From NCBI RefSeq assembly GCF_013391805.1, contig NZ_CP058364.1, forward strand, positions 3,644,791-3,708,790: a stretch of 64,000 nt of DNA, read 5' to 3'. Of this stretch, positions 1 through 8,030 are shown one piece after another. The notes below the pieces were generated by a model. That model was not told where the DNA came from. It saw nothing but the letters and a program-made list of their open reading frames with translations, and ran no database searches. Numbering within the stretch: position 1 is the stretch's first letter; every line of letters starts with the position of its first letter. This DNA is from Galbibacter sp. BG1. GTDB taxonomy: Bacteria > Bacteroidota > Bacteroidia > Flavobacteriales > Flavobacteriaceae. The translations under genes and the position numbers were made by a program.

Positions 1-209
1 TTTATCAAATTATCGTGATCTATGGCTGTTTGCGAAATTACCGTCAAAGAATTGTAGGCCGGCACCAACTCATATCCCTGAATATTATCCAAAATGAGTT
101 TTTTAAACTTAATAATATCATTAAGGATTTCTTCATCAACCGTGCGCGGCCATTCGATGAGCAAAGCCTTGGGACCAAATTTTTTATATTCCAGTTTAAA
201 TCTATTCAA
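1..209 (-). CDS. pxpB: 5-oxoprolinase subunit PxpB (KipI-like), 3' part outside window
   Basis: This is the N-terminal 69 codons of a gene that runs off the left edge on the minus strand. Translation from a TTG at 207-209 gives a protein with FGPKALLIEWP near its start, which matches the GDxALLIEFG-type start of the allophanate hydrolase subunit 1/KipI family. The start overlaps the end of pxpA by 8 bases, as expected for the translationally coupled pxpA-pxpB-pxpC set. PxpB and PxpC form the ATP-dependent part of 5-oxoprolinase, which opens 5-oxoproline to glutamate. No ATG lies nearby in this frame, so the TTG start is inferred. The identity rests on this short N-terminus and on the neighbouring pxpA. 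Confidence 0.75.
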   Translation of the reverse strand, partial: MNRFKLEYKKFGPKALLIEWPRTVDEEILNDIIKFKKLILDNIQGYELVPAYNSLTVISQTAIDHDNLI

Positions 210-933
210 TGTTAACGGCTTGTAAGTTGCTATATAAGAATTTTACGATATCTTCGGAGTTTTCCGTGTCCGAATGTACACAAAAAGTAGTAGCTTTTAT
301 GGGAACTCTATTGCGTTGAACACTCCATACAAATCCTTCTTCTGCAATATTGGCAACTTGGTTTAAAATTTCATTTTTATTGGTTAGAACCGAATTGGGA
401 AGCTTTCTACTCACTAAAGACCGATCGTCGTTGTAAGCCCTGTCTGCAAAAGCCTCATATAAAATTTTAAAACCTTGCTTTTTAGCCTCCTCAGCAATTA
501 TGCTTCCATAAGGAACATATAAATTCATGTTTTGCTTATACTTTTCGATAGCTTTTAAAAAGGTGTTTGTAAGTTTTTCATCTTTGGCAAGATCGTTATA
601 AAGAGCTCCATGAGGTTTAATGTGTTGCCATTCAATATTTTCCTTAAAGGCAATTTCTTCGAATACTTGTAGTTGACTTTGAATGGTTTCTATTAATTCT
701 TCTTCGGAAATATTTAAAGACAATCGCCCAAAATTTTCTGTATCTGGATAAGAAGGGTGTGCTCCTATCTTCACCTCATGTTTCTTTGCCAATTGCATAA
801 CCGATCTCATCGATACTTCGTCACCAGTATGACCACCACAAGCGATATTACACGCTTGGATGTAAGGCATAAGAGCTTCCTCATTATTTGTTCCTTCTCC
901 TAAATCGCAATTTATTATGATTTTCGACTTCAT
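202..933 (-). CDS. pxpA: 5-oxoprolinase subunit PxpA (LamB/YcsF family)
   Basis: This 243-residue cytoplasmic protein has the LamB/YcsF family signatures: INCDLGEG at the N-terminus (about residues 7-14), ACNIACGGHTGD (about 28-39) and IGAHPSYPD (about 56-64). PxpA works with PxpB and PxpC in ATP-dependent hydrolysis of 5-oxoproline (pyroglutamate), a damage product of glutamine and glutamate, to glutamate. Length is close to the family norm of about 245-250. The ATG at 931-933 directly precedes KSKIIINCDLGEG. The gene overlaps the downstream pxpB start, so it is the first gene of an operon leaving the window on the left. The family assignment is firm. Confidence 0.93.
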   Translation of the reverse strand: MKSKIIINCDLGEGTNNEEALMPYIQACNIACGGHTGDEVSMRSVMQLAKKHEVKIGAHPSYPDTENFGRLSLNISEEELIETIQSQLQVFEEIAFKENIEWQHIKPHGALYNDLAKDEKLTNTFLKAIEKYKQNMNLYVPYGSIIAEEAKKQGFKILYEAFADRAYNDDRSLVSRKLPNSVLTNKNEILNQVANIAEEGFVWSVQRNRVPIKATTFCVHSDTENSEDIVKFLYSNLQAVNIE

Positions 934-1029
934 TTTTGCTTGAACAAGTCAATTTTTAACAAAATACCATTTACTCATCAATATTACTGAAATAAAATGT
1001 GTCTTTTTACTTTTATCTTCTTCCTAAAA

Positions 1030-1051
1030 TAAAACCGTAGCTTCGGCTATG
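1030..1051 (-). terminator. weak hairpin between yifB and pxpA
   Basis: On the minus strand a short TAGC/GCTA stem around a CGAA loop is followed by a T-rich stretch, downstream of yifB and upstream of pxpA. The stem is only about 4-5 bp, so this is a weak terminator candidate. The rest of the 267-base gap (934-1200) is AT-rich and shows no open frame or clear RNA. Confidence 0.3.
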
Positions 1052-1200
1052 CTTTAATTTTCTTCCTTGTTAAAAGCAAAAATCTTCCATTTTCTTTTAC
1101 CATAATATCAATTAGCAAATAGTATAAAGATAGGATAACTTTATCGATTGTCTAAATATTAACACTTAAAAGTGTACTGAACAAACTTTTAACTTCAGAA

Positions 1201-2736
1201 TCACCCCAACCAACCATCTCTGTCTAAACTTCGGTATTGTATGGCTTCTGCGATATGGTTCCCAGATATTTTTTCTTCATGATCCAAATCGGCTATGGTT
1301 CGGGCCACTTTTAAAATCCTATCGTATGCCCTAGCGGAAAGATTTAATCGCTCCATGGCATTTCTGAGCAAATCTAAGGAAGCCGCATCCAGTTGGCAAA
1401 ATTCCCTTATTTGTTTGGTATTCATTTGCGCATTGTAATGAATCGTGGGTAAGTTTTGAAACCTTTCGGTCTGTAGTTCCCTTGCTGCAGTTACCCGTTT
1501 TCTAATCTCCACACTGCTTTCGCCTTTTCTATTATCGGAAAGCTTTTCGAAAGGAACTGGAGTAACTTCTATATGGATGTCGATTCGGTCTAAAAGCGGA
1601 CCCGAAATTTTGCTTAAATACCGCTGCATTTCCGCGGGAGAAGAGGTCACAGGAGCATCCGGATCATTAAAATATCCACCTGGACTCGGATTCATACTCG
1701 CAACCAACATAAAACTGGACGGATAAGTAACCGTAAACTTTGCTCGGGAAATGGTAACCTCCCTATCCTCCAAAGGTTGCCGCATAACTTCCAACACACT
1801 TCGTTTAAATTCTGGCAATTCGTCTAAAAACAATACTCCATTATGCGCCATCGAAATTTCCCCAGGCTGAGGATAAGCTCCACCTCCTACTAGGGCAACA
1901 TCTGAAATGGTATGATGCGGACTCCGAAAAGGTCGCTGATTCATGATACCTGTATTGATGGTTCTACCCGTGACTGAATGTATTTTGGTTGTTTCCAAGG
2001 CTTCGTTCATAGTCATTGGCGGTAAGATGGAGGGTAGCCGCTTTGCAAGCATGGTTTTTCCAGCTCCCGGCGGACCGATAAGTATGATATTATGTCCACC
2101 TGCCGCGGCGATTTCCATACTTCTTTTTATACTTTCTTGTCCTTTTACATCGGCAAAATCGAATTCAGGAAAGTCTAAAGCCTTATAAAATTCTTCTTCA
2201 ATATTCACAATGGTTTGTTGCAACGGAACATCTTTATCAAAAAAATCAATTACTTCTCTAATATCTTTTACTCCATAAACTTCAAGTCCGCTTACAATAG
2301 CAGCTTCTTTTGCATTTTCAGCGGGTAAAATAAATCCTTTAAAACCTTCTTCTTTTGCGTTGATGGCGATAGGCAATGCGCCACGAATGGGTTGCAACGT
2401 TCCATCGAGCGACAATTCCCCCAGGATTAAATAATCTTCGAGTCCGTCTGCTTTTATTTGTTCAGAAGCCGTTAAAATACCAATGGCCAAAGTGAGGTCG
2501 TAGGCAGAACCTTCTTTGCGCATATCTGCGGGTGCCATATTAATCGTTATTTTTTTTCCGGGAATCTTGAAACTGTTATGTTGCAGTGCCGCCGCAATTC
2601 TATAATTACTTTCTTTAATAGCGTTGTCTGGCAATCCCACCAGATGATAGCCAATACCTTGACCTATATTTACTTCCACAGTAATAGTGGTGGCTTCTAT
2701 TCCAAAAACAGAACTTCCAAAAACTTTTTTTAACAT
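1201..2736 (-). CDS. comM: YifB/ComM-family Mg-chelatase-like AAA+ ATPase
   Basis: This 511-residue protein has the standard YifB/ComM plan. An N-terminal ChlI-like (Lon protease S5-fold) domain covers roughly residues 1-180. The AAA+ core has Walker A GPPGAGKT near residue 220 and Walker B VLFLDELPEF, and a C-terminal Mg-chelatase helical domain contains ARAYDRILKVARTIADL. ComM is a hexameric helicase that promotes branch migration during natural transformation and recombination in other bacteria; whether it does so here is inference. Length is normal and the start directly precedes the conserved MLKKVFGSSVFGIEA. A terminator of the upstream symporter gene separates the two. Confidence 0.93.
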   Translation of the reverse strand: MLKKVFGSSVFGIEATTITVEVNIGQGIGYHLVGLPDNAIKESNYRIAAALQHNSFKIPGKKITINMAPADMRKEGSAYDLTLAIGILTASEQIKADGLEDYLILGELSLDGTLQPIRGALPIAINAKEEGFKGFILPAENAKEAAIVSGLEVYGVKDIREVIDFFDKDVPLQQTIVNIEEEFYKALDFPEFDFADVKGQESIKRSMEIAAAGGHNIILIGPPGAGKTMLAKRLPSILPPMTMNEALETTKIHSVTGRTINTGIMNQRPFRSPHHTISDVALVGGGAYPQPGEISMAHNGVLFLDELPEFKRSVLEVMRQPLEDREVTISRAKFTVTYPSSFMLVASMNPSPGGYFNDPDAPVTSSPAEMQRYLSKISGPLLDRIDIHIEVTPVPFEKLSDNRKGESSVEIRKRVTAARELQTERFQNLPTIHYNAQMNTKQIREFCQLDAASLDLLRNAMERLNLSARAYDRILKVARTIADLDHEEKISGNHIAEAIQYRSLDRDGWLG

Positions 2737-2769
2737 AGACTATTTATTGCAAACAAGTTAAATATACTA

Positions 2770-2800
2770 TAAAAAAATAAGCCCCGGTCATCCCGAGGCT
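2770..2800 (-). terminator. rho-independent terminator of the symporter gene
   Basis: Read on the minus strand, AGCCTCGG and CCGGGGCT form an 8-bp stem (one T-G pair) around a 5-base loop, followed by TTATTTTTTT. It lies between the symporter stop and the yifB start and would end the symporter transcript. Confidence 0.8.
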
Positions 2801-2828
2801 AAATAAGTTTTAGAAAGTTGTTTTATTT

Positions 2829-4481
2829 TTAGTTCCAGAAAAGACTGTAAAGTACCACTAGAACAATCATAACCGCAAAAGCACCAACATTAAAAACAGG
2901 TCCGGTTTTAAATAGCTTTTTGCTAAGCTGAATTCCATGTGGGTCTTCCGCCCCTTTATTTTGCATAAGACTTATAACTACCATAACAAGAGCTGTTAAT
3001 AGGAAGGTATACCCCATCTGGTTCATAAATGGAATGTCTATAAATATCGGACTGTCTGACCATCCCTTCGGGGCCACTTTAAAATACATTGCAATAGGAA
3101 TGGATACCAAGGCTCCAATGATGGCGGCCTTGTTGGTTGTTTTTTTCCAGAAAAGACCCAATATAAATACAGCCAAGATACCCGGACTCACAACACCGGT
3201 GTATTCTTGTATAAATTGAAAAGCTTGATCGATACCCCCTAATAATGGCGCCATTACACAAGCAATAAGAAGCGCTACCCCAGCAGATATTCTACCAACA
3301 TTTACCAAAGTGGAAGATTTGGCTGTTTTATTGATGTATTGTTTATAAATATCCATGGTAAAAATGGTAGATGTAGAATTTAACATGGAAGCCAACGAAG
3401 AAACAATAGCCGCAGCTAGGGCTGCAAAAGCCACGCCCTTAAGTCCAACAGGTAAAAATTGCAATAACCATGGGTAGGCCTTATCGGCTTGATCTAACGA
3501 AGGTAAGTTGTTATTTGCCATACTTCCCAAATTGGCCATAATTTCAGGATCGTTTATAATTACGTAAGCCGCAATACCAGGAATTACTACAATTAGTGGA
3601 ATAACCAATTTTAAACAGGCTGCCAATAAAATACCTTTTTGTGCCTCTTTTAAAGATTTAGCCGCCAACGTACGCTGGATAATATATTGATTGAAACCCC
3701 AGTAATACAAATTCGCAACCCACATTCCACCAACAAGAACGCTGATACCCGGTAGGTTTGTATATTCTGGATTCGATTTATTTAAAATCATGGCAAAACG
3801 CTCTGGAACCCTTTCGTAAACAGTTTCCAAACCAGCAATAACGCCATTCCCACCAGATACTGTGTCCAGTGCCAAATAGGTAGTTACCAATCCACCTAAA
3901 ACTAAGAATACTACTTGAATTACATCCGTCCATGCCACTGCGGAAAGTCCGCCATATAAAGAGTAGGCCGCAGCAAAAAGAGACAACCCTAAAACTCCGT
4001 AGATCATGGGGATTCCCATTATGGTTTCCAAGGCCAAGGAACCTAAATACAATACCGAAGCCAGGTTTACAAAAACATAAAGTGCTATCCAAAAAACGGC
4101 TAAAATGGTTTTAAGGTTTGTAGAATATCTTTTTTCAACAAACTCGGGAATGGTGTACAGCCCTTTTTCAATAAAAATAGGTAGAAAATACTTACCTACT
4201 ATAAGTAAGGTCAATGCTGCCATCCACTCATAAGAAGCGATGGCCAAACCAGAGGCAAAACCCGAACCAGACATCCCAATAAACTGTTCTGCAGAAATAT
4301 TTGCCGCAATTAGCGAGGCTCCAATAGCCCACCATGGGAGTGATTTACTTGCCAGAAAATAATCTTCTTCATTTCTTTCGTGTCCTTCTTTAGATCTGGA
4401 CATCCATAGCCCTACCCCTAAAATTAAAATTGCATAGCATATGAATACCGCATAATCCCAGAAACTAAAAGTTGATGTCAT
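2829..4481 (-). CDS. sodium:solute symporter (SSS family, SglT-like)
   Basis: This 550-residue inner-membrane protein has about 13-14 hydrophobic segments along its whole length. It carries SSS-family features such as NISAEQFIGMSGSGFASGLAIASYEW (about residues 60-85), the region from NLYYWGFNQYIIQRTLAAKSL, and VAFAALAAAIVSSLASMLNSTSTIFTMDIYKQY, typical of the Na+-binding TM8 area. The family imports sugars, inositol, sialic acid or similar solutes with Na+. The sequence looks closest to sodium/glucose-type members, but the substrate cannot be fixed because no catabolic genes sit beside it. It is monocistronic, with its own terminator. Confidence 0.88.
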   Translation of the reverse strand: MTSTFSFWDYAVFICYAILILGVGLWMSRSKEGHERNEEDYFLASKSLPWWAIGASLIAANISAEQFIGMSGSGFASGLAIASYEWMAALTLLIVGKYFLPIFIEKGLYTIPEFVEKRYSTNLKTILAVFWIALYVFVNLASVLYLGSLALETIMGIPMIYGVLGLSLFAAAYSLYGGLSAVAWTDVIQVVFLVLGGLVTTYLALDTVSGGNGVIAGLETVYERVPERFAMILNKSNPEYTNLPGISVLVGGMWVANLYYWGFNQYIIQRTLAAKSLKEAQKGILLAACLKLVIPLIVVIPGIAAYVIINDPEIMANLGSMANNNLPSLDQADKAYPWLLQFLPVGLKGVAFAALAAAIVSSLASMLNSTSTIFTMDIYKQYINKTAKSSTLVNVGRISAGVALLIACVMAPLLGGIDQAFQFIQEYTGVVSPGILAVFILGLFWKKTTNKAAIIGALVSIPIAMYFKVAPKGWSDSPIFIDIPFMNQMGYTFLLTALVMVVISLMQNKGAEDPHGIQLSKKLFKTGPVFNVGAFAVMIVLVVLYSLFWN

Positions 4482-4711
4482 AGGTTTTTAAGTTAAAATT
4501 TAATACTGAAATGCGAATATATAATTTTTATGCAAGAATTTTTGTGAATTAACACGATAAAAAAAGTAAATTATACTTTTAAAATCATAATTCACTGTTT
4601 TTGTTACATTTCATAGAGTGTTAATAGAACTTAAATATAATTGTAAGTTCACTGTTGAATCATTTGATATTTCAGAAAGAGTAAAGCCGCACAGATCGAA
4701 AAGCAATTTTG

Positions 4712-4719
4712 TAAATTTG
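4712..4719 (+). promoter_or_regulatory. TAnnTTTG -7 element before the cupin gene
   Basis: TAAATTTG matches the Bacteroidota -7 consensus TAnnTTTG and sits 17 bases before the cupin start codon. No convincing -33 TTG lies at the expected spacing, so only the -7 element is supported. The remaining part of the 255-base gap (4482-4736) between the divergent symporter and cupin genes shows nothing else. Confidence 0.45.
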
Positions 4720-4736
4720 TTTTATAAAAGTGTGTT

Positions 4737-5033
4737 ATGGTACTAAAAGAAATAAAAGAAAGCGTAAGTAATTCAAGTAACCCCGTAGCAAAAGTAATTC
4801 ATCAAGGGGCAAACTTTAAGGTTTTAGCAATCGGCTTCAAAAAGAGTATGCTACTAAAAGAACATACCGCAAATATTTCTTCTAAATTAACCGTTTTGGA
4901 AGGTAAGGTTCAGTATAAAGAAGGAAACAAAACGAAATTACTAAATCAATATGATGAAATTGATATTCCTATTGGAGCTCCTCATTCCGTAGAAGCTTTG
5001 GAAGATAGTCTTTGCTTGCTTACCCAAGGTTAA
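4737..5033 (+). CDS. small single-domain cupin protein
   Basis: This 98-residue protein has the small beta-barrel pattern of the RmlC-like cupins: KEHTANISSKLTVLEGKVQYKEG (first cupin motif region) and YDEIDIPIGAPHSVEALEDSLCLL (second motif, with conserved PxGxPH). The first-motif histidines are reduced to one (KEH), while His of GAPHSV is present, so metal binding is possible but not assured. Proteins like this often serve as small regulators or isomerase-like enzymes; no reaction can be named. It lies 4 bases before the AlkB-like gene and is probably co-transcribed with it. Confidence 0.75.
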   Translation: MVLKEIKESVSNSSNPVAKVIHQGANFKVLAIGFKKSMLLKEHTANISSKLTVLEGKVQYKEGNKTKLLNQYDEIDIPIGAPHSVEALEDSLCLLTQG

Positions 5034-5037
5034 TTTT

Positions 5038-5646
5038 ATGGATCTATTCAATACACTCCCACCAAATGAAATAAATATCCTTCCCAGAGATGGTGAAGTT
5101 TACTATTACGGTCATATTTTTAATTTGAAAACTACCGATGACTATTTACAAAAACTATTACAATCTATCGAATGGAAAAATGATGAAGCTATTATCTTTG
5201 GGAAACGCATTGTAACCAAACGGAAAGTAGCCTGGTATGGAGATAAACCTTTTAAATATACCTATTCCAAGACTACAAAATCTGCGCTGTTATGGACGCC
5301 AGGATTACTTCAACTAAAAAAATCGGTTGAAAAAATCACCAATGAAACCTATAATTCCTGTTTGCTTAACCTTTATCACGACGGTAGCGAAGGAATGGCC
5401 TGGCATAGCGATGCAGAAAAGGATTTAAAGCAAAATGGAGCTATTGCATCCCTGAGTTTTGGTGCTACCAGAAAATTTTCTTTTAAACATAAAAACACCA
5501 AAGAAAAGGTAAATATTATCCTTGAAAATGGAAGTCTTTTAGTAATGAAAGGGGAAACCCAAAAAAACTGGTTACACCGGTTACCGCCCACAAAAAAGGT
5601 ACTTACTCCTCGCGTAAACCTTACGTTTAGAACTATCGTAGAATGA
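5038..5646 (+). CDS. alkB: AlkB-like 2-oxoglutarate/Fe(II) dioxygenase
   Basis: This 202-residue protein has the AlkB-family double-stranded beta-helix motifs. LLNLYHDGSEGMAWHSDAEKDL contains the HxD pair (His and Asp of WHSDAE), SLSFGATRKFSFKHK is the family SLGxxRxF element, WLHRLPP provides the distal iron His, and RVNLTFR contains the Rx5R-like 2-oxoglutarate site. Such enzymes oxidatively remove alkyl groups from damaged DNA or RNA bases. It is similar in size to AlkB/ALKBH2-type proteins (about 200-215). It follows the cupin by 4 bases. The substrate (1-meA/3-meC versus other) is inferred from the family. Confidence 0.88.
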   Translation: MDLFNTLPPNEINILPRDGEVYYYGHIFNLKTTDDYLQKLLQSIEWKNDEAIIFGKRIVTKRKVAWYGDKPFKYTYSKTTKSALLWTPGLLQLKKSVEKITNETYNSCLLNLYHDGSEGMAWHSDAEKDLKQNGAIASLSFGATRKFSFKHKNTKEKVNIILENGSLLVMKGETQKNWLHRLPPTKKVLTPRVNLTFRTIVE

Positions 5647-5698
5647 TTGTTCTATTTCTTCTTGATTTCTTATCTTTATATGAAAAAGAAAAAATTGT

Positions 5699-6394
5699 AT
5701 GGAAAACTATTTAGTTATCGGAGGTTCCTCCGGAATTGGAAAAGAAATCGTAAATCTTCTATCCAGCCAAGGGCATAAGGTTTTCGCTACCTACAACGCC
5801 AATGAAATGGAGGACACAGACCATGTAACTTATAAGAAATTGGACGTTATGGCGGAAGAATTGGATTTAAGTTTTCTTCCCGACGAAGTAAATGGGATTG
5901 CCTATTGCCCAGGAAGCATTAATTTAAAACCTTTTAATAGATTTAAGGAAAAAGATTTTTTAGAAGATTACAAACTACAAGTTTTGGGTGCCACAAAAAT
6001 TATTCAAGAAATTTTACCAAAATTAAAGGCGGTAGAAAAAAGCTCCATTGTATTTTTCTCTACCGTGGCTGTGCAGCAAGGTTTTAATTTTCATTCACAA
6101 GTAGCGATGTCTAAAGGAGCTTTGGAAGGTCTTACCAAGGCATTATCTGCAGAATTCGCACCAAATATTCGGGTAAATGCCATTGCTCCCGCTCTTACAC
6201 AAACCCCTTTGGCGAGTAGGCTGTTAAATTCCGATCAAAAAATAAAAGCGAATGCCGAAATGAGTCCGCTTAAAGAACTTGGGCAACCAGAAGATATTGC
6301 CGAGGCAGCGGTGTATTTGCTTACACCAAAATCGAAATGGGTAACCGGACAAATTTTTAAGATTGATGGTGGTATGTCTACGGTAAAACTTTAA
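5699..6394 (+). CDS. short-chain dehydrogenase/reductase
   Basis: This 231-residue classical SDR has an N-terminal NAD(P)-binding VIGGSSGIGKEIV motif (about residues 6-18). The active-site region is FFSTVAVQQGFNFHSQVAMSKGALEGL, where Ser of FFST and Lys of SKGA are present; the usual catalytic Tyr of YxxxK is replaced in the stretch VAMSK, which is notable. The family motif RVNAIAPALTQTPL and the C-terminal VTGQIFKIDGGM are intact. Without the Tyr the enzyme may be an atypical SDR. The substrate is unknown. It follows the AlkB-like gene by 52 bases and has its own terminator downstream. Confidence 0.85.
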   Translation: MENYLVIGGSSGIGKEIVNLLSSQGHKVFATYNANEMEDTDHVTYKKLDVMAEELDLSFLPDEVNGIAYCPGSINLKPFNRFKEKDFLEDYKLQVLGATKIIQEILPKLKAVEKSSIVFFSTVAVQQGFNFHSQVAMSKGALEGLTKALSAEFAPNIRVNAIAPALTQTPLASRLLNSDQKIKANAEMSPLKELGQPEDIAEAAVYLLTPKSKWVTGQIFKIDGGMSTVKL

Positions 6395-6422
6395 TTATCC
6401 GTCATTAAATAAACATAGAACT

Positions 6423-6452
6423 AAGGCCCTTGATTCACTCGGGCCTTTTTCT
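6423..6452 (+). terminator. rho-independent terminator after the SDR gene
   Basis: AAGGCCC (6423-6429) pairs with GGGCCTT (6441-6447) around an 11-base loop, followed by a T run. It lies 28 bases after the SDR stop and would end the cupin-alkB-SDR transcript. Confidence 0.8.
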
Positions 6453-6527
6453 TTGATACATTCTTGGACTTAAAATAAAAGAAACATAACTTTTACATTA
6501 CTTTATTACTACTTACGCAACAAAATG

Positions 6528-6535
6528 TATATTTG
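6528..6535 (+). promoter_or_regulatory. TATATTTG -7 element before sdaA
   Basis: TATATTTG fits TAnnTTTG and ends 22 bases before the sdaA ATG, a normal distance for a Bacteroidota promoter. No clear -33 TTG is visible upstream. Confidence 0.5.
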
Positions 6536-6557
6536 CGGCCACTAGAACGTTTGAAAT

Positions 6558-7982
6558 ATGGAGTGTATTAGTGTTTTCGATATGTTAAAAATTGGTGTTG
6601 GGCCATCAAGTTCTCACACCTTAGGTCCATGGAGGGCTGCAGAAAGATGGATTTCTGAATTAAAAGAAGACGATCTTTTTGAAAAAGTTACCCAAATAAA
6701 AGTACATGTATATGGTTCCCTTTCTTTAACCGGAAAAGGACATGCAACGGATATTGCCATTGTACTCGGACTATCGGGAGCAGATCCCGAATATTTCCCT
6801 CTTGAAGAAATGGACGGTATCGTTAAAAAGATAAAGGAAGATGCTATTTTAAACTTCAATAATGAAAAACCAATTCCGTTTAATTTTAAGGAAAGTATCG
6901 TTTTTCATAGGGATTTTCTCCCTTTTCATGCTAACGGAATGACATTTGAAGCTACTTTGGCTTCCGGAGAAAAAAGAGAGGAAACCTACTATTCCATTGG
7001 TGGCGGATTTGTTGTAAAAGAAGAACTTATTCATGCCAAAGAAAATCTTAAAACTTTAAAAACCTTTCCGTTCCCTACCAGAAATGGATCGGAATTGCTT
7101 TCATACTGCGAACAAGAAAATAAGTCCATTTCTGAAATTGTGCTGGAAAATGAACGTTCGCTTCGTACAGATGAAGAAATTGATAAAGAATTACAGCGCA
7201 TATGGGAAACTATGCTGGAATGCATGTTTATTGGTTGCCATACAGAAGGGAATCTCCCTGGCGGACTCAATGTGCGGCGCCGTGCCTTCGATACGCATAA
7301 AAAATTAATTGGCGACCTACCTTACGATACTCCCCAAGAGTGGTTGGAAACCATTAGAAAAACAGAGGTTAAATTTCGACAAATATTAAAATGGGTAGGC
7401 TGTTTTGCCATTGCCGTAAACGAGGTTAATGCCTCTTTAGGCCGTGTAGTTACAGCCCCTACCAATGGAAGCGCTGGAGTAATCCCGGCGGTGCTTATGT
7501 ACTACTTGGTTATCGACAACCACCAGGCAAGTTTTAAAGAAATAAAACAATTTTTACTCGTTGCCGGGGAAATAGGAAGTATCTTTAAAAAAGGAGCTAC
7601 TATTTCTGCCGCTATGGGCGGCTGCCAAGCCGAAATTGGTGTTTCTTCTGCCATGGCGGCCGGTGCGCTAACCGAGCTTATGGGAGGAACTCCAGAACAG
7701 GTATTAATGGCGGCAGAAATTGCTATGGAACATCACCTAGGGCTCACCTGCGACCCCATCGGTGGCTTGGTACAAGTGCCTTGCATCGAGCGTAACTCCA
7801 TGGGTGCAATAAAAGCCATTAATGCTGCAGAACTCGCAATTGATTCCGACCCGAAAAATGCCAAAGTCCCCTTGGATAAAGTAGTAAACACCATGTGGGA
7901 AACCGCAAAGGACATGAATTCCAAATACAAGGAAACCTCCGAAGGCGGATTGGCCGTGGGTGTTCATTTAAGTGATTGCTAA
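6558..7982 (+). CDS. sdaA: L-serine ammonia-lyase (iron-sulfur type, single chain)
   Basis: This 474-residue cytoplasmic enzyme deaminates L-serine to pyruvate. The N-terminal beta domain starts with SVFDMLKIGVGPSSSHTLGPWRAA (about residues 5-28), which holds the family GPSSSHT motif. The C-terminal alpha domain has APTNGSAGVIPAVL, GATISAAMGGCQAEIGVSSAMAAGAL and LTCDPIGGLVQVPCIERN, which carry conserved cysteines that ligate the oxygen-sensitive [4Fe-4S] cluster. Length matches single-chain SdaA/SdaB. It is monocistronic, with a -7 element upstream and a bidirectional terminator downstream. The identification is secure. Confidence 0.95.
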   Translation: MECISVFDMLKIGVGPSSSHTLGPWRAAERWISELKEDDLFEKVTQIKVHVYGSLSLTGKGHATDIAIVLGLSGADPEYFPLEEMDGIVKKIKEDAILNFNNEKPIPFNFKESIVFHRDFLPFHANGMTFEATLASGEKREETYYSIGGGFVVKEELIHAKENLKTLKTFPFPTRNGSELLSYCEQENKSISEIVLENERSLRTDEEIDKELQRIWETMLECMFIGCHTEGNLPGGLNVRRRAFDTHKKLIGDLPYDTPQEWLETIRKTEVKFRQILKWVGCFAIAVNEVNASLGRVVTAPTNGSAGVIPAVLMYYLVIDNHQASFKEIKQFLLVAGEIGSIFKKGATISAAMGGCQAEIGVSSAMAAGALTELMGGTPEQVLMAAEIAMEHHLGLTCDPIGGLVQVPCIERNSMGAIKAINAAELAIDSDPKNAKVPLDKVVNTMWETAKDMNSKYKETSEGGLAVGVHLSDC

Positions 7983-7985
7983 AAC

Positions 7986-8022
7986 GAAAAAAGGCCATCG
8001 TTTTAATTTGATAGCCTTTTTT
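7986..8022. terminator. bidirectional terminator between sdaA and the chitinase gene
   Basis: An A-rich run leads into GGCCATC, then a loop, then GATAGCC and a T run, so the hairpin has A/T tails on both sides. It lies between two convergent genes and can serve both strands. Confidence 0.75.
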
Positions 8023-8030
8023 ACGCTGGT

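Noticed and set aside
15..215. 66-residue open frame on the plus strand at the left edge
   Set aside because: It lies antisense to the pxpB frame, which continues the pxpA operon and has family motifs; the plus frame has none.
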